Shown piece after piece: positions 40,392-50,841 of a DNA stretch of 64,000 bases. The position numbers and the translations under genes are program-made. Source of the DNA: Stenotrophomonas maltophilia R551-3 (GTDB lineage: Bacteria; Pseudomonadota; Gammaproteobacteria; Xanthomonadales; Xanthomonadaceae); assembly GCF_000020665.1 (NCBI RefSeq), contig NC_011071.1, positions 3,028,501 to 3,092,500 of the forward strand. Direction: 5' to 3'. Below the pieces are notes generated by a model that ran no database searches, was not told the origin of the DNA, and saw only the letters and a program-made list of their open reading frames with translations. Each line of letters starts with the position of its first letter. Position 1 is the stretch's first letter.

Positions 40392-40424
40392 AACGGCGCG
40401 CCCCTTGGCGCGCCGTTCTGTTTT
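40392..40424. terminator. phaR/gumN bidirectional terminator
   Basis: An 11-bp stem, AACGGCGCGCC-CCTT-GGCGCGCCGTT, then a T-rich stretch. It lies between convergent genes. Confidence 0.8.
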
Positions 40425-40443
40425 GCAGTGCAGCCGCGATGCG

Positions 40444-41400
40444 TCAGCGTTTCGCCTTGCACCCCGTGCACACGCGCTCGACCTTGTAGCCCTTCGCCTT
40501 CAGCTTTTCGACCACGCCATCGTTGCCGAGCAGATGAAGCGTGCCGACCACGACCAGCGTACCGCCCTGCCCGGCCTGCAGGTACGGCAGCAGCTTGGGC
40601 ACCCAGGCATCATTGCGACCGGTGTTGATGCGCTGGTACAGCTGCGGATACTGCTGGCGCATCTCCGCCGCCATCTTGGTCCACAGCACGCGCTCATCGC
40701 CGCGCCGCCAGGCGTCGTGCAACTGGCGGGCCTGCTCATCACCCTTGCCGGCCTGGTCCAGCGCCTCGGACAGCATCTGACGCTGCTCCTGCACCGTCAT
40801 GCCGTCGAGCATGCCGATCTGGGTATCGATATCTTCCAGGCCAGCGGTCTTGCGGCCAGTCTTCTGCGCGCGCTCCATGAAGTGGCGATCCAGGCCCAGC
40901 GCCGGGTCCAGCCCCATCTTCTGCATCTGCCCGACCGAAATGCTCAGGCCGACAAACCACGGCTTCATGCCCTGCATCTGCGCCAACGGCAGCTTGTTCT
41001 CGGTGGCGAACACCTGCAGTTTCTGCCAGGTGGCGGCATCAAGATCACGCTTGAGTTCGCTGCCATCGGTGCGCACCGCGGCCTGCACCATGCGACTGGC
41101 CAGCTGTGGCGACTGCATGTCTTCGGGCGACAGCTCGAACACCACCCGCTGCGACGCCTCGAAGGCCTGTTCCACATCGGGCGACAACGGATAGTCCTGC
41201 GGCTTCAGCAGGTGGAACGAACCGAGCAGGTACACGCGTGCATCGCCGGGGCCGGTTACCTTCCACAGCAGGGGGACTGGCGGCTTGGCGGTACCGGCAG
41301 CAGCAACGTCAGCCGCAGGCGCATTGCGCGCCAGCGCCGCCGGCGCGATCGCACAGGCCGCCAGCACCAGCGTGGCGCGGAACAGCAATCTGATGGGCAT
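40444..41400 (-). CDS. TraB/GumN family secreted protein
   Basis: A 318-residue protein with a signal peptide (ending ALARNA) and a TraB/GumN fold. Conserved histidines appear in YLLGSFHLLKP and VVVGTLHLLG, and glutamate in VVFELSPEDM. The family resembles EreA/Tiki metallohydrolases, but a substrate is not known here. The gum cluster itself is absent. It starts one base after the DUF1684 gene. Confidence 0.85.
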   Translation of the reverse strand: MPIRLLFRATLVLAACAIAPAALARNAPAADVAAAGTAKPPVPLLWKVTGPGDARVYLLGSFHLLKPQDYPLSPDVEQAFEASQRVVFELSPEDMQSPQLASRMVQAAVRTDGSELKRDLDAATWQKLQVFATENKLPLAQMQGMKPWFVGLSISVGQMQKMGLDPALGLDRHFMERAQKTGRKTAGLEDIDTQIGMLDGMTVQEQRQMLSEALDQAGKGDEQARQLHDAWRRGDERVLWTKMAAEMRQQYPQLYQRINTGRNDAWVPKLLPYLQAGQGGTLVVVGTLHLLGNDGVVEKLKAKGYKVERVCTGCKAKR

Positions 41401-41401
41401 T

Positions 41402-42331
41402 TCAGCCTTCTCCTTCAGGCAGGTGGTAGGCCTTCTCGCCCGCTTCCACGCGCAGGTCCAGCCGGTTTTCCGGTGGCGCCAACGGGCAGGTCGCATAGGC
41501 GGTGAACGCACACGGTGGGTTGTAGGCGTGATTGAAATCGATGCGTACCGTGCCGTCGGCGCCGGGCGCATCGGTGTCCAGGTAGCGGCCGGCCGGATAA
41601 CTGCCACGGCCGCTGGTGCGGTCGGCGAAGATCAGGAACAGCGGCTGCCCGGGAGCACCGATCGCCTCCAACCGCCAGGCGCGTCCATCGCGCTCGAACT
41701 CGACCGCACCGGCATTCGGCATCTCGGTGGTCAGGCCGGTGATATCGACGATCGGCAAGGTCTTGCCCGGCGGATGCGCGATGAAGCGCGCCTGCACCTG
41801 CCAGTCCGGACCACCAGGCCAGTACTCCAGGCCGGCGAAATCGCGGCGTGCCGGTGCGTCGGCGTGTTTGACCCGCAGCGCATCGCGCGGGCCGCGACGG
41901 ATGATGCCGAGCTGGCCCTTGCCACCATCGAAGGCCAGCAGGGTCGGCTGCGGATCCTTGTCGGTGTCGATGCGGATGCGGCCGCGCACCGGCTGGCCGT
42001 CATGGCTGATCTCGGCGCCCGCTTCCGGGGTGAACCACCATTGGCTGCCTTCGCGGCGCAGCAGGCCCAGCTTGTCTGGCCCAACCGCCAGGCGGATGCC
42101 ATTGGTGGCGCCGCTGCCGACGAAATGCGATCTGTTCGGCAGCCAATGCAGGCCAACCAGTGCTGTCCAGCCATCGGGCCGGGTCAGGTCCTGGTAACGC
42201 GCCACGCGCCACTGCTGCTGCGCGGTGGCATAGGCTGGATCTTCAGCAACGGCCGGTGCCGGCGGCGTCGCCGGGCTGCAGGCCGCCAACAACAAGGCGG
42301 CCAGCAGGCCGCCCATTCCCCGATAACGCAT
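41402..42331 (-). CDS. DUF1684 lipoprotein
   Basis: A 309-residue protein with lipobox LLAACSP, so a probable membrane-anchored lipoprotein. DUF1684 hallmarks are LTRPDGWTALVGLHWL, LTTEMPNAGAVEFERDG, FADRTSG.GSY and DFNHAYNPPCAFTAYATCPLAPPEN. The function of the family is unknown. It follows mutL by 11 bp and probably shares its message. Confidence 0.88.
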   Translation of the reverse strand: MRYRGMGGLLAALLLAACSPATPPAPAVAEDPAYATAQQQWRVARYQDLTRPDGWTALVGLHWLPNRSHFVGSGATNGIRLAVGPDKLGLLRREGSQWWFTPEAGAEISHDGQPVRGRIRIDTDKDPQPTLLAFDGGKGQLGIIRRGPRDALRVKHADAPARRDFAGLEYWPGGPDWQVQARFIAHPPGKTLPIVDITGLTTEMPNAGAVEFERDGRAWRLEAIGAPGQPLFLIFADRTSGRGSYPAGRYLDTDAPGADGTVRIDFNHAYNPPCAFTAYATCPLAPPENRLDLRVEAGEKAYHLPEGEG

Positions 42332-42342
42332 CGATGCTCCCC

Positions 42343-44247
42343 TCAACGTCCGCGCAGGAACCAGCGGTCAATCTCCGCCAGCGAAAAACGGGCCCAGGTC
42401 GGTCGGCCGTGGTTGCACTGGCCGGACCGCTCGGTGATTTCCATGTCGCGCAGCAACGCGTTCATTTCCGGCACGGTCAACCGCCGGTTGGCACGCACCG
42501 CGCCGTGGCAGGCCATGGTCGACAGCAGCTCGTCACGTGCAGTTGCCACGCGGCGGCTCTGGCCATGCTCACGCAGGTCGGTCAGCACGTCGCGCAGCAG
42601 GCCTTCCGGTTCGGCGTGGGCCAGCAGCGCCGGAATACTGCGTACATGCAGCGAGCCGGGGCCGGCGCGGGTCACTTCGAAGCCGAGTGCGGCCAATGTA
42701 TCTGCCTCGCTCTCGGCGGTATCCGCCTCGCGCTCCCCCACCGCCAGCGTGATCGGCACCAGCATCGGCTGCGACTGCAGGCCGATGCCGTCGTGCGCGT
42801 TCTTCAGCCGCTCGTAGCCGATGCGTTCGTGCGCCGCATGCATGTCGACCACGATCAGGCCCTCAGCATTCTCGGCCAGGATGTAGATGCCGTGCAGCTG
42901 CGCGATCGCATAGCCCAGCGGCGGCACGCCGGCGTCGGCGCTGGTCACCGGCAGCCCGTTCTCGGTCGGCATCGGCGGTAACGCCGCCCCGCGTTCTGCA
43001 CCGGAGGGTGCGGCATACAGCGCAGCATAGGCAGCCGGAGCATCGGCAACCTGCAGCCCCAGTGGCTGTTGCGGGCGCCAGCCTGAGAATCCGCCACCAC
43101 CACCACCGGAGCCAGCGCCGGGTGCGGGACCGCGCACCAGTCCGAAACCGGAGGCGCCCGCGGTTGATGCCACCGGTGCAGCGGCCGCATCCACCGGATG
43201 CACGGCGCCAGCACCGATCTCCTGCGCCGACATGCCGGCGCGGGTATCGGCCAGCGCATCCTTCAGCGTGCGGTAGACGAAGTCATGGACCAGCCGCGAA
43301 TCACGGAAGCGCACTTCGTGCTTGGCCGGATGCACGTTGACGTCGACGCGGGTCGGATCCAGCTCCAGGAACAGCACGTAAGCCGGCTGGCGGCCGTGGT
43401 ACAGCACATCGCCGTAGGCCATCTTCACCGCGTGGGCGACGCTGCGGTCGCGTACCGAACGGCCATTGACGTACAGGTACTGCTGGTCGGCACTGGCCCG
43501 CGAATAATGCGGCTGCGCGATCCAGCCGTGCAGGCGCAGCCCGGCACCGCTATGGTCCACGCGCACCGCCTGGTTGGCGAAGTCCTCGCCCAGTGTTTCA
43601 GCCAATCGCGTATCGGAGTACAGGTCGCCCGGCTTGTAACGGCGTGACGCCTTGCCGTTGTGCGACACGCGCAGTTCGACATCCGGCCGCGCCAGCGCCA
43701 GCGAACGCAGCCACTCTTCGATATGGCCCAGTTCGGTGCGCTCGGCGCGCAGGAACTTGCGTCGTGCCGGCACGTTGTAGAACAGCTCGCGCACTTCCAC
43801 GGTGGTGCCCGGCGCATGCGCGCGCGGGGTCACTTCGCCGATCTTGCCGCCTTCGATCTGCAGCGCCGAGCCATGCTCGTCATGCGCGCGGCGCGAGGAC
43901 AGGGTGAAGCGGCTGACCGAAGCGATCGACGGCAGCGCTTCACCGCGGAAGCCCAGCGTGGCCACCGATTCGAGATCGTCGAGGTCGGCGATCTTGCTGG
44001 TGGCGTGGCGTGACACCGCCAGCGGCAACTGCTCCGGCGCGATGCCGCTGCCGTTGTCGCGGATGCGGATCAGGCGCACGCCGCCCTCTTCCAGGTCGAT
44101 ATCGACGCGGCTGGCGCCTGCATCGATCGCGTTCTCGACCAGCTCCTTGACCACCGACGCAGGACGCTCGACCACTTCGCCGGCGGCGATCTGGTTGATC
44201 AGGATGTCCGGCAACGGCCGGATCGGGCGCGGACCGGGCGCGCTCAT
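42343..44247 (-). CDS. mutL: DNA mismatch repair protein MutL
   Basis: A 634-residue GHKL ATPase linking MutS recognition to strand incision. The ATP motifs are [18 protein letters not shown] and GFRGEAL. The C-terminal domain has [12 protein letters not shown], matching the endonuclease pattern DQHAx2Ex4E apart from Gln to Met, and GQCNHGRP. This suggests MutL nicks DNA itself, as in bacteria without MutH. A Gly/Pro/Ala linker occupies about 345-440. Confidence 0.95.
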   Translation of the reverse strand: MSAPGPRPIRPLPDILINQIAAGEVVERPASVVKELVENAIDAGASRVDIDLEEGGVRLIRIRDNGSGIAPEQLPLAVSRHATSKIADLDDLESVATLGFRGEALPSIASVSRFTLSSRRAHDEHGSALQIEGGKIGEVTPRAHAPGTTVEVRELFYNVPARRKFLRAERTELGHIEEWLRSLALARPDVELRVSHNGKASRRYKPGDLYSDTRLAETLGEDFANQAVRVDHSGAGLRLHGWIAQPHYSRASADQQYLYVNGRSVRDRSVAHAVKMAYGDVLYHGRQPAYVLFLELDPTRVDVNVHPAKHEVRFRDSRLVHDFVYRTLKDALADTRAGMSAQEIGAGAVHPVDAAAAPVASTAGASGFGLVRGPAPGAGSGGGGGGFSGWRPQQPLGLQVADAPAAYAALYAAPSGAERGAALPPMPTENGLPVTSADAGVPPLGYAIAQLHGIYILAENAEGLIVVDMHAAHERIGYERLKNAHDGIGLQSQPMLVPITLAVGEREADTAESEADTLAALGFEVTRAGPGSLHVRSIPALLAHAEPEGLLRDVLTDLREHGQSRRVATARDELLSTMACHGAVRANRRLTVPEMNALLRDMEITERSGQCNHGRPTWARFSLAEIDRWFLRGR

Positions 44248-44303
44248 GGGATGAAATGGGCAGCAGACTTCATGGGTTGATGATAGCGGAGCAGCCCGTC
44301 GTC

Positions 44304-44395
44304 CGCCGGGCATGACCCGGCGCTACCGTAACCTATTGCGCGATCCCATCCGCCGGGCGTGGCCCGGCGCTACCGTAACCCGCTGCGCGGGTTAC
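44304..44395 (-). repeat. SMAG/REP dimer plus hairpin at the amiC stop
   Basis: Two minus-strand GTAG-tagged CGCCGGGT/C hairpins (44304-44326 and 44351-44373) lie 47 bp apart between amiC and mutL. A further stem, GTAACCCGC-TGC-GCGGGTTAC (44375-44395), overlaps the amiC stop codon. Confidence 0.75.
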
Positions 44396-45957
44396 TTGCT
44401 GCCGCCGGCCATGGTGCCGGCGGCGTCGATCTCGGCCTGGGCGCGGGCCGCGTAGAGCGTGCCCGGCGGCGGCTGCCGGCTGAAGAAGGTGTGCACGCCA
44501 TCGAGCACCGCACCGGCGATCTTGCGCTGGTAGGCCGGGTCGATCAGGCGGCGCTCTTCATCCGGATTGGAGATGAACGCGGTTTCCACCAGCATCGCCG
44601 GCATGTCCGAAGTACGCAGCACCGCGAAGTTGGCGCGCTCGATGTTCGGCTTGTGGTTGTTGCCGATCCGCTTCAGCCCGCCCAGCACGTGGCCGGCCGC
44701 GTCCTCGGACGCCTTCATGTAGCCGCTCTGGGCCAGGTCCAGCAGCACGTTGGCCAGGGTGCCTTCGGTCTGCTGCAGGCGCACGCCGCCAACCAGGTCG
44801 GCGGCATTTTCCTTGTCCGCCAGCCAGCGGGCGCGCTGCGAGGAGGCGCCCTTGGTCGACAGCACGTACACCGACGAACCGGTGGCCGAACGGTTCTCGG
44901 CAGCGTCGGCGTGGATCGAGATGAAGATGTCGGCCTTGTTCGCACGCGCCTTCTGCGCACGCATCGGCAGCGGAATGAACACGTCGCTGTCGCGGGTCAG
45001 GTAAGCCTTCAGGCCCGGCGTCGCGTTGACCTGGCGGGCCAGCTCACGCGCCACGGCCAGGGTGACGTCCTTCTCTCGCTTGCCGGTCGGGCCGATCGCG
45101 CCTGGATCCTGGCCGCCATGGCCCGGATCAATGGCCACCACCAGGTGGCGCATGCCAGCCTGCATGCGGATGCGCGAGGCATCGCTGGGCATGACCGGGC
45201 GCGGCGGCACAACCGTCGTCGATACCGGCGCGGGGGCCGTAGCCGGCGGATTGGTCACTACCGCAGCGGTGCGCTGGCCGGCAAGGATCGCGGCCGGCGA
45301 GGAAGAAGGCGTGCTGCTGGCGGTGGTGCCGGCGGCGGCGACCTGGGCCGGCGCGGTGGACGGTGCCGGCGTCGGCGTAGCCGGTGCGGCAGCGGCAGCG
45401 CTGGCCTGCTGCTGCACCTGTGCGGTCAGCAGCGCCGTGGCACGCGCGGCGTCTGAACGCGACTGCGCGCTTTCGGCCGGCGTCGGCGCCGGTGCGGCAA
45501 CCGGTGCCTGCTGCGGCGGCACGGTCGGCGTCGCCGCCGGACGGCTGGCGGCCACGGCGGGGCCATCACCCGGCCATTCGATCACCAGCTTGGATTCATT
45601 GCCCTCGCGCTGCATCTGCGGGCGGAACGGCGCCACCGATTCAGCGAGGTCGAAAACGACACGGAAGGTACCCGGCACCGGCTGTCCGGTACGCACCGCC
45701 GTGACCACGCCCTGCGCAGCCGGCATCTTCAGGTTGCGAATGGCGCTGGAGTCCGGGAAATCGACCACCAGCCGGTTCGGTCCCGCCAGCGACAAGGTCT
45801 TGTAGCCGCCGCTGCCAACCAGCGAGATTTCGGCGCGGGTGCCGGTGGCGCCCGTGTTCAGCAGGACCTGGCGGACTTCGCCGGCCCACGCACTGACGCT
45901 CGCCAGACTCAGTCCGACGGCGGCACAGATGGCAATGAGACGGTTCCCCGGGCGCAT
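44392..45957 (-). CDS. amiC: N-acetylmuramoyl-L-alanine amidase, AmiC-like
   Basis: A 521-residue periplasmic zinc amidase that separates daughter cells. A signal peptide ends in AWAG, followed by an AMIN domain (~28-125) that targets peptidoglycan at the septum. A long Ala/Pro/Thr linker (~130-265) precedes the Amidase_3 domain with AIDPGHGGQDPG, REKDV, ISIHADA and VETAFISNP. No LysM repeat is present. It lies in the nnr-tsaE-amiC-mutL order. Confidence 0.93.
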   Translation of the reverse strand: MRPGNRLIAICAAVGLSLASVSAWAGEVRQVLLNTGATGTRAEISLVGSGGYKTLSLAGPNRLVVDFPDSSAIRNLKMPAAQGVVTAVRTGQPVPGTFRVVFDLAESVAPFRPQMQREGNESKLVIEWPGDGPAVAASRPAATPTVPPQQAPVAAPAPTPAESAQSRSDAARATALLTAQVQQQASAAAAAPATPTPAPSTAPAQVAAAGTTASSTPSSSPAAILAGQRTAAVVTNPPATAPAPVSTTVVPPRPVMPSDASRIRMQAGMRHLVVAIDPGHGGQDPGAIGPTGKREKDVTLAVARELARQVNATPGLKAYLTRDSDVFIPLPMRAQKARANKADIFISIHADAAENRSATGSSVYVLSTKGASSQRARWLADKENAADLVGGVRLQQTEGTLANVLLDLAQSGYMKASEDAAGHVLGGLKRIGNNHKPNIERANFAVLRTSDMPAMLVETAFISNPDEERRLIDPAYQRKIAGAVLDGVHTFFSRQPPPGTLYAARAQAEIDAAGTMAGGSK

Positions 45958-46039
45958 GGCTCAGGATTCAATCACCGCGCTGAACGGAATGCAACACCTT
46001 TTTCCTTAATAATCCGTAACCTGCCGGTGTTTGTTCTCG

Positions 46040-46522
46040 TCAGCCGACAGAAATGGCCTGCAAGTCGCCCCCTTGGGGGAGCCGTTTCAGCCATTCATGT
46101 CCGACGTCGCTGGCTCCAGTGAGACGGACGCGACGCCCCTGCCCCTCGATCTCCAGCGCCACAACCAGGTCAGTCGGCGGCAGCGCGCCAGCGCCACGCT
46201 CGGGCCATTCCACCAGCCACAGCACTGCACTGCCCTCGTCCAGCCCGAGAAAATCGAGCTCGCCGGCCTGGCCGATCCGGTACAGGTCCAGATGCCAGGC
46301 CTCGCCACCGCTGGCCAGCGGATAGCGCTCGACCAGGGTGTAGGTCGGGCTGCGGATCGCCCCCTGCACGCCCAGTGCGCGCAGCAGTGCGCGGGCGGTG
46401 GTGGATTTGCCGGCGCCCAGGTCGCCGCGCAGTTCGACCAGCGCCTGCGGCGGTCGGGTGGCGGCCAGCCACTGCCCGAGCAGTTCGGTGGCATCGCTGT
46501 CGGCAAGGAAGAAATCGATCAT
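46040..46522 (-). CDS. tsaE: tRNA threonylcarbamoyladenosine ATPase TsaE
   Basis: A 160-residue P-loop ATPase needed for t6A37 modification with TsaB and TsaD. Walker A is GDLGAGKST, and SPTYTLVERY and HLDLYRI are family motifs. The start overlaps the nnr stop by four bases. Confidence 0.94.
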   Translation of the reverse strand: MIDFFLADSDATELLGQWLAATRPPQALVELRGDLGAGKSTTARALLRALGVQGAIRSPTYTLVERYPLASGGEAWHLDLYRIGQAGELDFLGLDEGSAVLWLVEWPERGAGALPPTDLVVALEIEGQGRRVRLTGASDVGHEWLKRLPQGGDLQAISVG

Positions 46523-48003
46523 CGAGAGAGTTCCGGGTTGGCCAGTCGCCGCAGCGGCGACAGCAGATCAGTAGGAAGCAGGCCGCGCGCACCGTCGGCG
46601 GCAGCGATATCGCCGGCGAGCGCATGCAGCAGCGCGCCAGTGGCGGCGGCGTCGAAGGCGCTCAGGCCCTGCGCGCGCAGGCTGGCGATGATGCCGGTCA
46701 GCAGGTCCCCCATGCCACCCACAGCCATGCCGGGATTGCCGGCGGCAATCAGTCGTGGCCCGTGTCCAGGGGCGGCCACGATGCTGCCGGCCCCTTTCAG
46801 CACCACCACCGCGTGGAAACGTTCGGCCAGTGCCTGTGCGCTGGTGAAGCGGTCGGCCTGGATGTCAGACGTGCTGCAGCCGAGCAGACGCGCAGCCTCG
46901 CCCGGGTGCGGCGTGAGAATGGCTTCGGGCAATGCGCGCGGGTCCTGCGCCAGCAGGTTCAGGGCATCGGCATCGATCACCAGCGGCTTGCCGCATGCCA
47001 GCACCCGCGCAAACAATGCACGTGCCCACTCGTCCTGGCCCAGCCCGGGCCCGATCGCCACCACCCTGGCCTTGTCCAGCAGCGCCGGCAGTGCGTCACC
47101 ATCTTCCAGTGCATGGGTCATGGCCTCGGGCAGCCGAGCCAGCAACGGGCCAACGTGGTCGCGGCGGGTGCCGAGGCTGAGCAGGCCCGCGCCTGCCCGC
47201 AGCGCCGCTTCGGCGGCCATCGCGATGGCGCCGCCGCTGCCGTGGTTGCCGCCCACGCACAGCACATGGCCGGATTCACCCTTGTGGGTATTGGCACGGC
47301 GCGGCCGCAGCAGGGCCGGCAAGCGCGGCTGCGTCCAGTGCTCCGCCGCTGGCGCCACGCCCAGCCATGCCGCCGTTGGCAGTTGCAGCGGCGCCAGCTG
47401 CTTCTGTCCGCAATGATCCAGCGCGTCACCGGTATACAGGCCGCGATGCGCCACGATGAACTGCAGGGTCAGCGCGGCCCTGACCGCCTCGCCGGGTACG
47501 GCGCCGCGGTCGGCATCGACGCCACTGGGGACGTCCAGCGCCAACACCGGTGCCACCTGCGCGTTGAGCGCGACAATCATGGCCTGCGCCGCGCCCTCCG
47601 GCGCGCGGTCGAAGCCCAGCCCGAACAGGCCATCGACCCAGATGTCGGCCTCGGGCAGCGTGCCGTCGAATTCGGTAACAGTGCCCCCCGCGCGGGCGAA
47701 GTCCGATGCCGCACGCCGCGCCAGTGCGGTCGACGGCAGTTTGCCCGGCAAGCTGATCACCTTCAGCGGCCGCCCGGCCTGCAGCGCATGGCTGGCCAGC
47801 ACGTAGCCATCGCCGCCGTTGTTGCCCGCGCCGACCACCACGCCGATCCGTTGCGCCTGCGGCCAGCGCTGCAGCAGGCACTGCCAGGCCGCCTGGCCGG
47901 CCTGCGCCATCAGGTCCCAGCCGCCATCGGCAGCCAGTGCCGAGGCCTGCGCATCGAGCGCACGCGCGGCAGCGGAATCGAACAGATCGGCAAGGTTGGC
48001 CAT
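46519..48003 (-). CDS. nnr: Bifunctional NAD(P)H-hydrate repair enzyme
   Basis: A 494-residue fusion repairing hydrated NAD(P)H. The N-terminal YjeF_N epimerase domain has VVVGAGNNGGDGYVLA and ALDVPSGVDAD. The C-terminal ADP-dependent dehydratase has the sugar-kinase-like fold with LTPHPGEAARLLG, VVLKGAGS and GNPGMAVGGMGDLLTG. It is divergent from queG with only 23 bp between the starts. Confidence 0.95.
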   Translation of the reverse strand: MANLADLFDSAAARALDAQASALAADGGWDLMAQAGQAAWQCLLQRWPQAQRIGVVVGAGNNGGDGYVLASHALQAGRPLKVISLPGKLPSTALARRAASDFARAGGTVTEFDGTLPEADIWVDGLFGLGFDRAPEGAAQAMIVALNAQVAPVLALDVPSGVDADRGAVPGEAVRAALTLQFIVAHRGLYTGDALDHCGQKQLAPLQLPTAAWLGVAPAAEHWTQPRLPALLRPRRANTHKGESGHVLCVGGNHGSGGAIAMAAEAALRAGAGLLSLGTRRDHVGPLLARLPEAMTHALEDGDALPALLDKARVVAIGPGLGQDEWARALFARVLACGKPLVIDADALNLLAQDPRALPEAILTPHPGEAARLLGCSTSDIQADRFTSAQALAERFHAVVVLKGAGSIVAAPGHGPRLIAAGNPGMAVGGMGDLLTGIIASLRAQGLSAFDAAATGALLHALAGDIAAADGARGLLPTDLLSPLRRLANPELSR

Positions 48004-48026
48004 GCAGGGATTTTATACTGGTGCAC

Positions 48027-49097
48027 ATGTCCCCCGTCCCCGCCCCTGTCGATCCGGCCCAGGCCGTGCAGCGCATCCGTGAACTGGCCCGTGCGCATGG
48101 CTTCCAGCGCTGCGGCATTGCCGGCATCGAACTGGGCGAGGATGAAGCGCATCTGGCCGACTGGCTGGGCCAGGGCCTGTACGGCACGATGGACTGGATG
48201 GCGCGCCACGGCACCCTGCGCGCACGCCCGGCCGAGCTGCTGCCCGGCACCGTGCGGGTGATCTCGCTAGGCATGGATTACAGCCACAAGGACGACACCG
48301 AAGCCTGGGCAACCCTGGCCGATCCCGGCCGCGCCTACGTGGCCCGTTACGCGCTGGGCCGCGACTACCACAAGCTGATGCGCAACCGCCTGCAGAAGCT
48401 GGCCACGCAGATCAACGATGAAGTGGCACCGCTGGGCTACCGCGTATTCGTCGATTCGGCACCGGTGCTGGAACGCGCACTGGCGCGCAACGCCGGGCTC
48501 GGCTGGATCGGCAAGCACACCTGCCTGATCGACCGCCACGGCGGCTCCTGGTTCTTCATCGGCGAGATCTACATCGATATCCCGCTGCCGATCGATGCAG
48601 CGGCCACAGCACACTGCGGTACCTGCACGCGCTGCATCGATGTCTGCCCGACCCAGGCCATCACCGGCCCGCAGCGGCTGGACGCGCGGCGCTGTATCTC
48701 CTACCTGACCATCGAACACGATGGCGCCATCCCCGAAGACATGCGGCCGCTGATCGGCAACCGCATCTACGGCTGCGATGACTGCCAGCTGGTCTGCCCC
48801 TGGAACAAGTTCGCCAAGCGCACCGACGAAGCCGACTTCCGTGCACGCAACAACCTCGATACCGCGCGCCTGGACCAGCTGTTCGCCTGGGACGAAGCAG
48901 AATTCCTGCGCCGCACCGAAGGCAGCCCGATCCGCCGCAGCGGCCATGAACGCTGGCTGCGCAACATCGCCGTGGCGCTGGGCAACGCACCGGCCTCGGC
49001 CGAGGCGTTGGCCGCGTTGCATACCCGCGTCGATGATCCCTCGCCGCTGGTGCGTGAACACGTGCAGTGGGCACTGGCCCAGCACGGCGCCCGCTGA
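48027..49097 (+). CDS. queG: Epoxyqueuosine reductase QueG
   Basis: A 356-residue cobalamin and Fe-S enzyme for the last queuosine step. The two 4Fe-4S motifs are [12 protein letters not shown] and CDDCQLVCP, and [11 protein letters not shown] is the corrin-binding region hallmark. The ATG at 48027 is used; a GTG two codons earlier is possible. It is next to nnr, as in E. coli. Confidence 0.95.
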   Translation: MSPVPAPVDPAQAVQRIRELARAHGFQRCGIAGIELGEDEAHLADWLGQGLYGTMDWMARHGTLRARPAELLPGTVRVISLGMDYSHKDDTEAWATLADPGRAYVARYALGRDYHKLMRNRLQKLATQINDEVAPLGYRVFVDSAPVLERALARNAGLGWIGKHTCLIDRHGGSWFFIGEIYIDIPLPIDAAATAHCGTCTRCIDVCPTQAITGPQRLDARRCISYLTIEHDGAIPEDMRPLIGNRIYGCDDCQLVCPWNKFAKRTDEADFRARNNLDTARLDQLFAWDEAEFLRRTEGSPIRRSGHERWLRNIAVALGNAPASAEALAALHTRVDDPSPLVREHVQWALAQHGAR

Positions 49098-49141
49098 CGT
49101 GCGATCCTGAGCACCCGTTCCACCCGCCGCACGCCGTACCC

Positions 49142-50473
49142 ATGCAGCCACGCAACAACGACATCCTTACCCCCAGCCAACTCAACACCCTGGCCCGCGA
49201 CCTGCTGGAAGGCAGCTTCCCGGCGATCTGGGTCGAGGCCGAACTGGGCAGCGTGGCGCGGCCTTCCTCCGGGCACCTGTATTTCACCCTGAAGGACGCA
49301 CGTGCGCAGCTGCGCGCGGCGATGTTCCGGATGAAGGCGCAGTACCTGAAGTTCGTGCCGCGCGAAGGCATGCGCGTGCTGGTGCGCGGCAAGGTGACGC
49401 TGTACGACGCCCGTGGCGAGTACCAGATGGTGCTGGACCACATGGAAGAAGCCGGCGAAGGCGCACTGCGCCGCGCCTTCGAGGAGCTGAAGGCACGGCT
49501 TGAAGCCGAAGGCCTGTTCGATCAGGCGCGCAAGCGCCCGATGCCGGCGCACGTGCAGCGCCTGGCGGTGATCACCTCGCCCACTGGCGCTGCCGTGCGC
49601 GACGTGCTGAGCGTGCTCGGCCGCCGTTTCCCGCTGCTGGAAGTGGACCTGCTGCCGACCCTGGTCCAGGGCAACAGTGCCGCGGCGCAGATCACCCGCC
49701 TGCTGCAGGCCGCCGATGCCAGCGGCCGCTACGACGTGATCCTGCTGACCCGCGGTGGTGGATCGCTGGAAGACCTGTGGGCGTTCAACGATGAAGCGCT
49801 GGCCCGTGCGATCGCCGCCAGCCGCACCCCGGTGGTGTCGGCAGTGGGCCACGAAACCGACTTCAGCCTCAGCGATTTCGCCGCCGACCTACGCGCACCC
49901 ACGCCGTCGGTCGCCGCCGAGCTGCTGGTGCCGGACCAGCGCGAACTGGCGCTGCGCCTGCGCCGCAATGCCGCGCGCATGGTGCAGCTGCAACGGCATA
50001 CGATGCAGCAGGCCATGCAGCGCGCCGACCGCGCCCTGCTGCGTCTGAACGCCCAGAGCCCGCAGGCCCGGCTGGATCTGCTGCGCCGCCGCCAGCTGGA
50101 TCTGGGGCGGCGCCTGCACGCTGCCTTCAACCAGCAGCAGGAGCGCCGTGCTGCGCGCCTGCGGCATGCGGCTGCGATCCTGCGCGGGCACCATCCGCAG
50201 CGCCAGCTCGACGCGATGCAGCGCCGCCTGGCTGCCCTGCGCGGGCGCCCGCAGATTGCGATGCAGCGCCTGCTGGAACGCGATGCACTGCGCCTGCGCG
50301 GGCTGGCGCGTTCGCTGGAAGCGGTCAGCCCGTTGGCAACCGTGGCCCGTGGCTACAGCATCCTGACCCGCAGCGATGACGGCACGCTGGTACGGCAGGT
50401 CGACCAGGTGCAGCCGGGTGACGCCCTGCAGGCTCGCGTCGGCGACGGCGTGATCGACGTGCAGGTCAAGTAA
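49142..50473 (+). CDS. xseA: Exodeoxyribonuclease VII large subunit
   Basis: A 443-residue nuclease subunit degrading single-stranded DNA. The N-terminal OB domain ([26 protein letters not shown]) leads to the catalytic region with [17 protein letters not shown] and [25 protein letters not shown] long Arg/Gln-rich coiled coil precedes the C-terminal RGYSILT segment. xseB is not adjacent. A large palindromic region follows. Confidence 0.95.
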   Translation: MQPRNNDILTPSQLNTLARDLLEGSFPAIWVEAELGSVARPSSGHLYFTLKDARAQLRAAMFRMKAQYLKFVPREGMRVLVRGKVTLYDARGEYQMVLDHMEEAGEGALRRAFEELKARLEAEGLFDQARKRPMPAHVQRLAVITSPTGAAVRDVLSVLGRRFPLLEVDLLPTLVQGNSAAAQITRLLQAADASGRYDVILLTRGGGSLEDLWAFNDEALARAIAASRTPVVSAVGHETDFSLSDFAADLRAPTPSVAAELLVPDQRELALRLRRNAARMVQLQRHTMQQAMQRADRALLRLNAQSPQARLDLLRRRQLDLGRRLHAAFNQQQERRAARLRHAAAILRGHHPQRQLDAMQRRLAALRGRPQIAMQRLLERDALRLRGLARSLEAVSPLATVARGYSILTRSDDGTLVRQVDQVQPGDALQARVGDGVIDVQVK

Positions 50474-50567
50474 AGGGTTGTTCGGCAGGGCTGCGCCCTG
50501 CACCTGCCGAAGCGTTCAAGCAACAGCAACAGCCGAAGCAACAGCCAAAGCTGGTATCCCGTGGGAT

Positions 50568-50671
50568 GGCGGGGCGGTGTGGCTGTGCAGGACACGCCGT
50601 AAACCCATCCATGGGGGCTCGATGGCGCCATCCATGGCGCCAACGGTCCTGCACAACCACACCGCCCCGCC
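50568..50671 (-). repeat. Structured two-hairpin element, copy C
   Basis: A 26-bp outer stem (50568-50593 with 50646-50671, one mismatch) encloses, read on the minus strand, GGCGCCAT-GG-ATGGCGCC, the linker CGAGC, CCCAT-GG-ATGGG and TTTACGGCG. Same plan as copies A and B, opposite orientation to B. Confidence 0.75.
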
Positions 50672-50695
50672 TCTGACAGATTCCGGAGGCTGTTG

Positions 50696-50808
50696 GTAGG
50701 TGTCGACCTTGGTCGACACGGTAGATCCACGCATGCGTGGATGAATCTCCATCGGAATCGAATATTTCGATATCGGAACGATTTGAGCCGAGCATGGCTC
50801 GGCTCTAC
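50696..50808. repeat. Three SMAG/REP elements at the palindrome centre
   Basis: GTAG plus GTGTCGACC/GGTCGACAC (50696-50719), GTAG plus ATCCACGC-ATGCGTGGAT (50721-50744) and a reversed GTAG element with GAGCCGAGC-ATG-GCTCGGCTC (50785-50808). They have three different stem families. A short ACAGATT/AATCTGT hairpin follows at 50819-50837. Confidence 0.75.
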
Positions 50809-50841
50809 AGAAGAGCGAACAGATTGCGAGAATCTGTCGAA

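Noticed and set aside
40444..41400. Membership in a xanthan gum cluster because of GumN similarity
   Set aside because: No other gum gene is near; TraB/GumN proteins are common outside exopolysaccharide loci.
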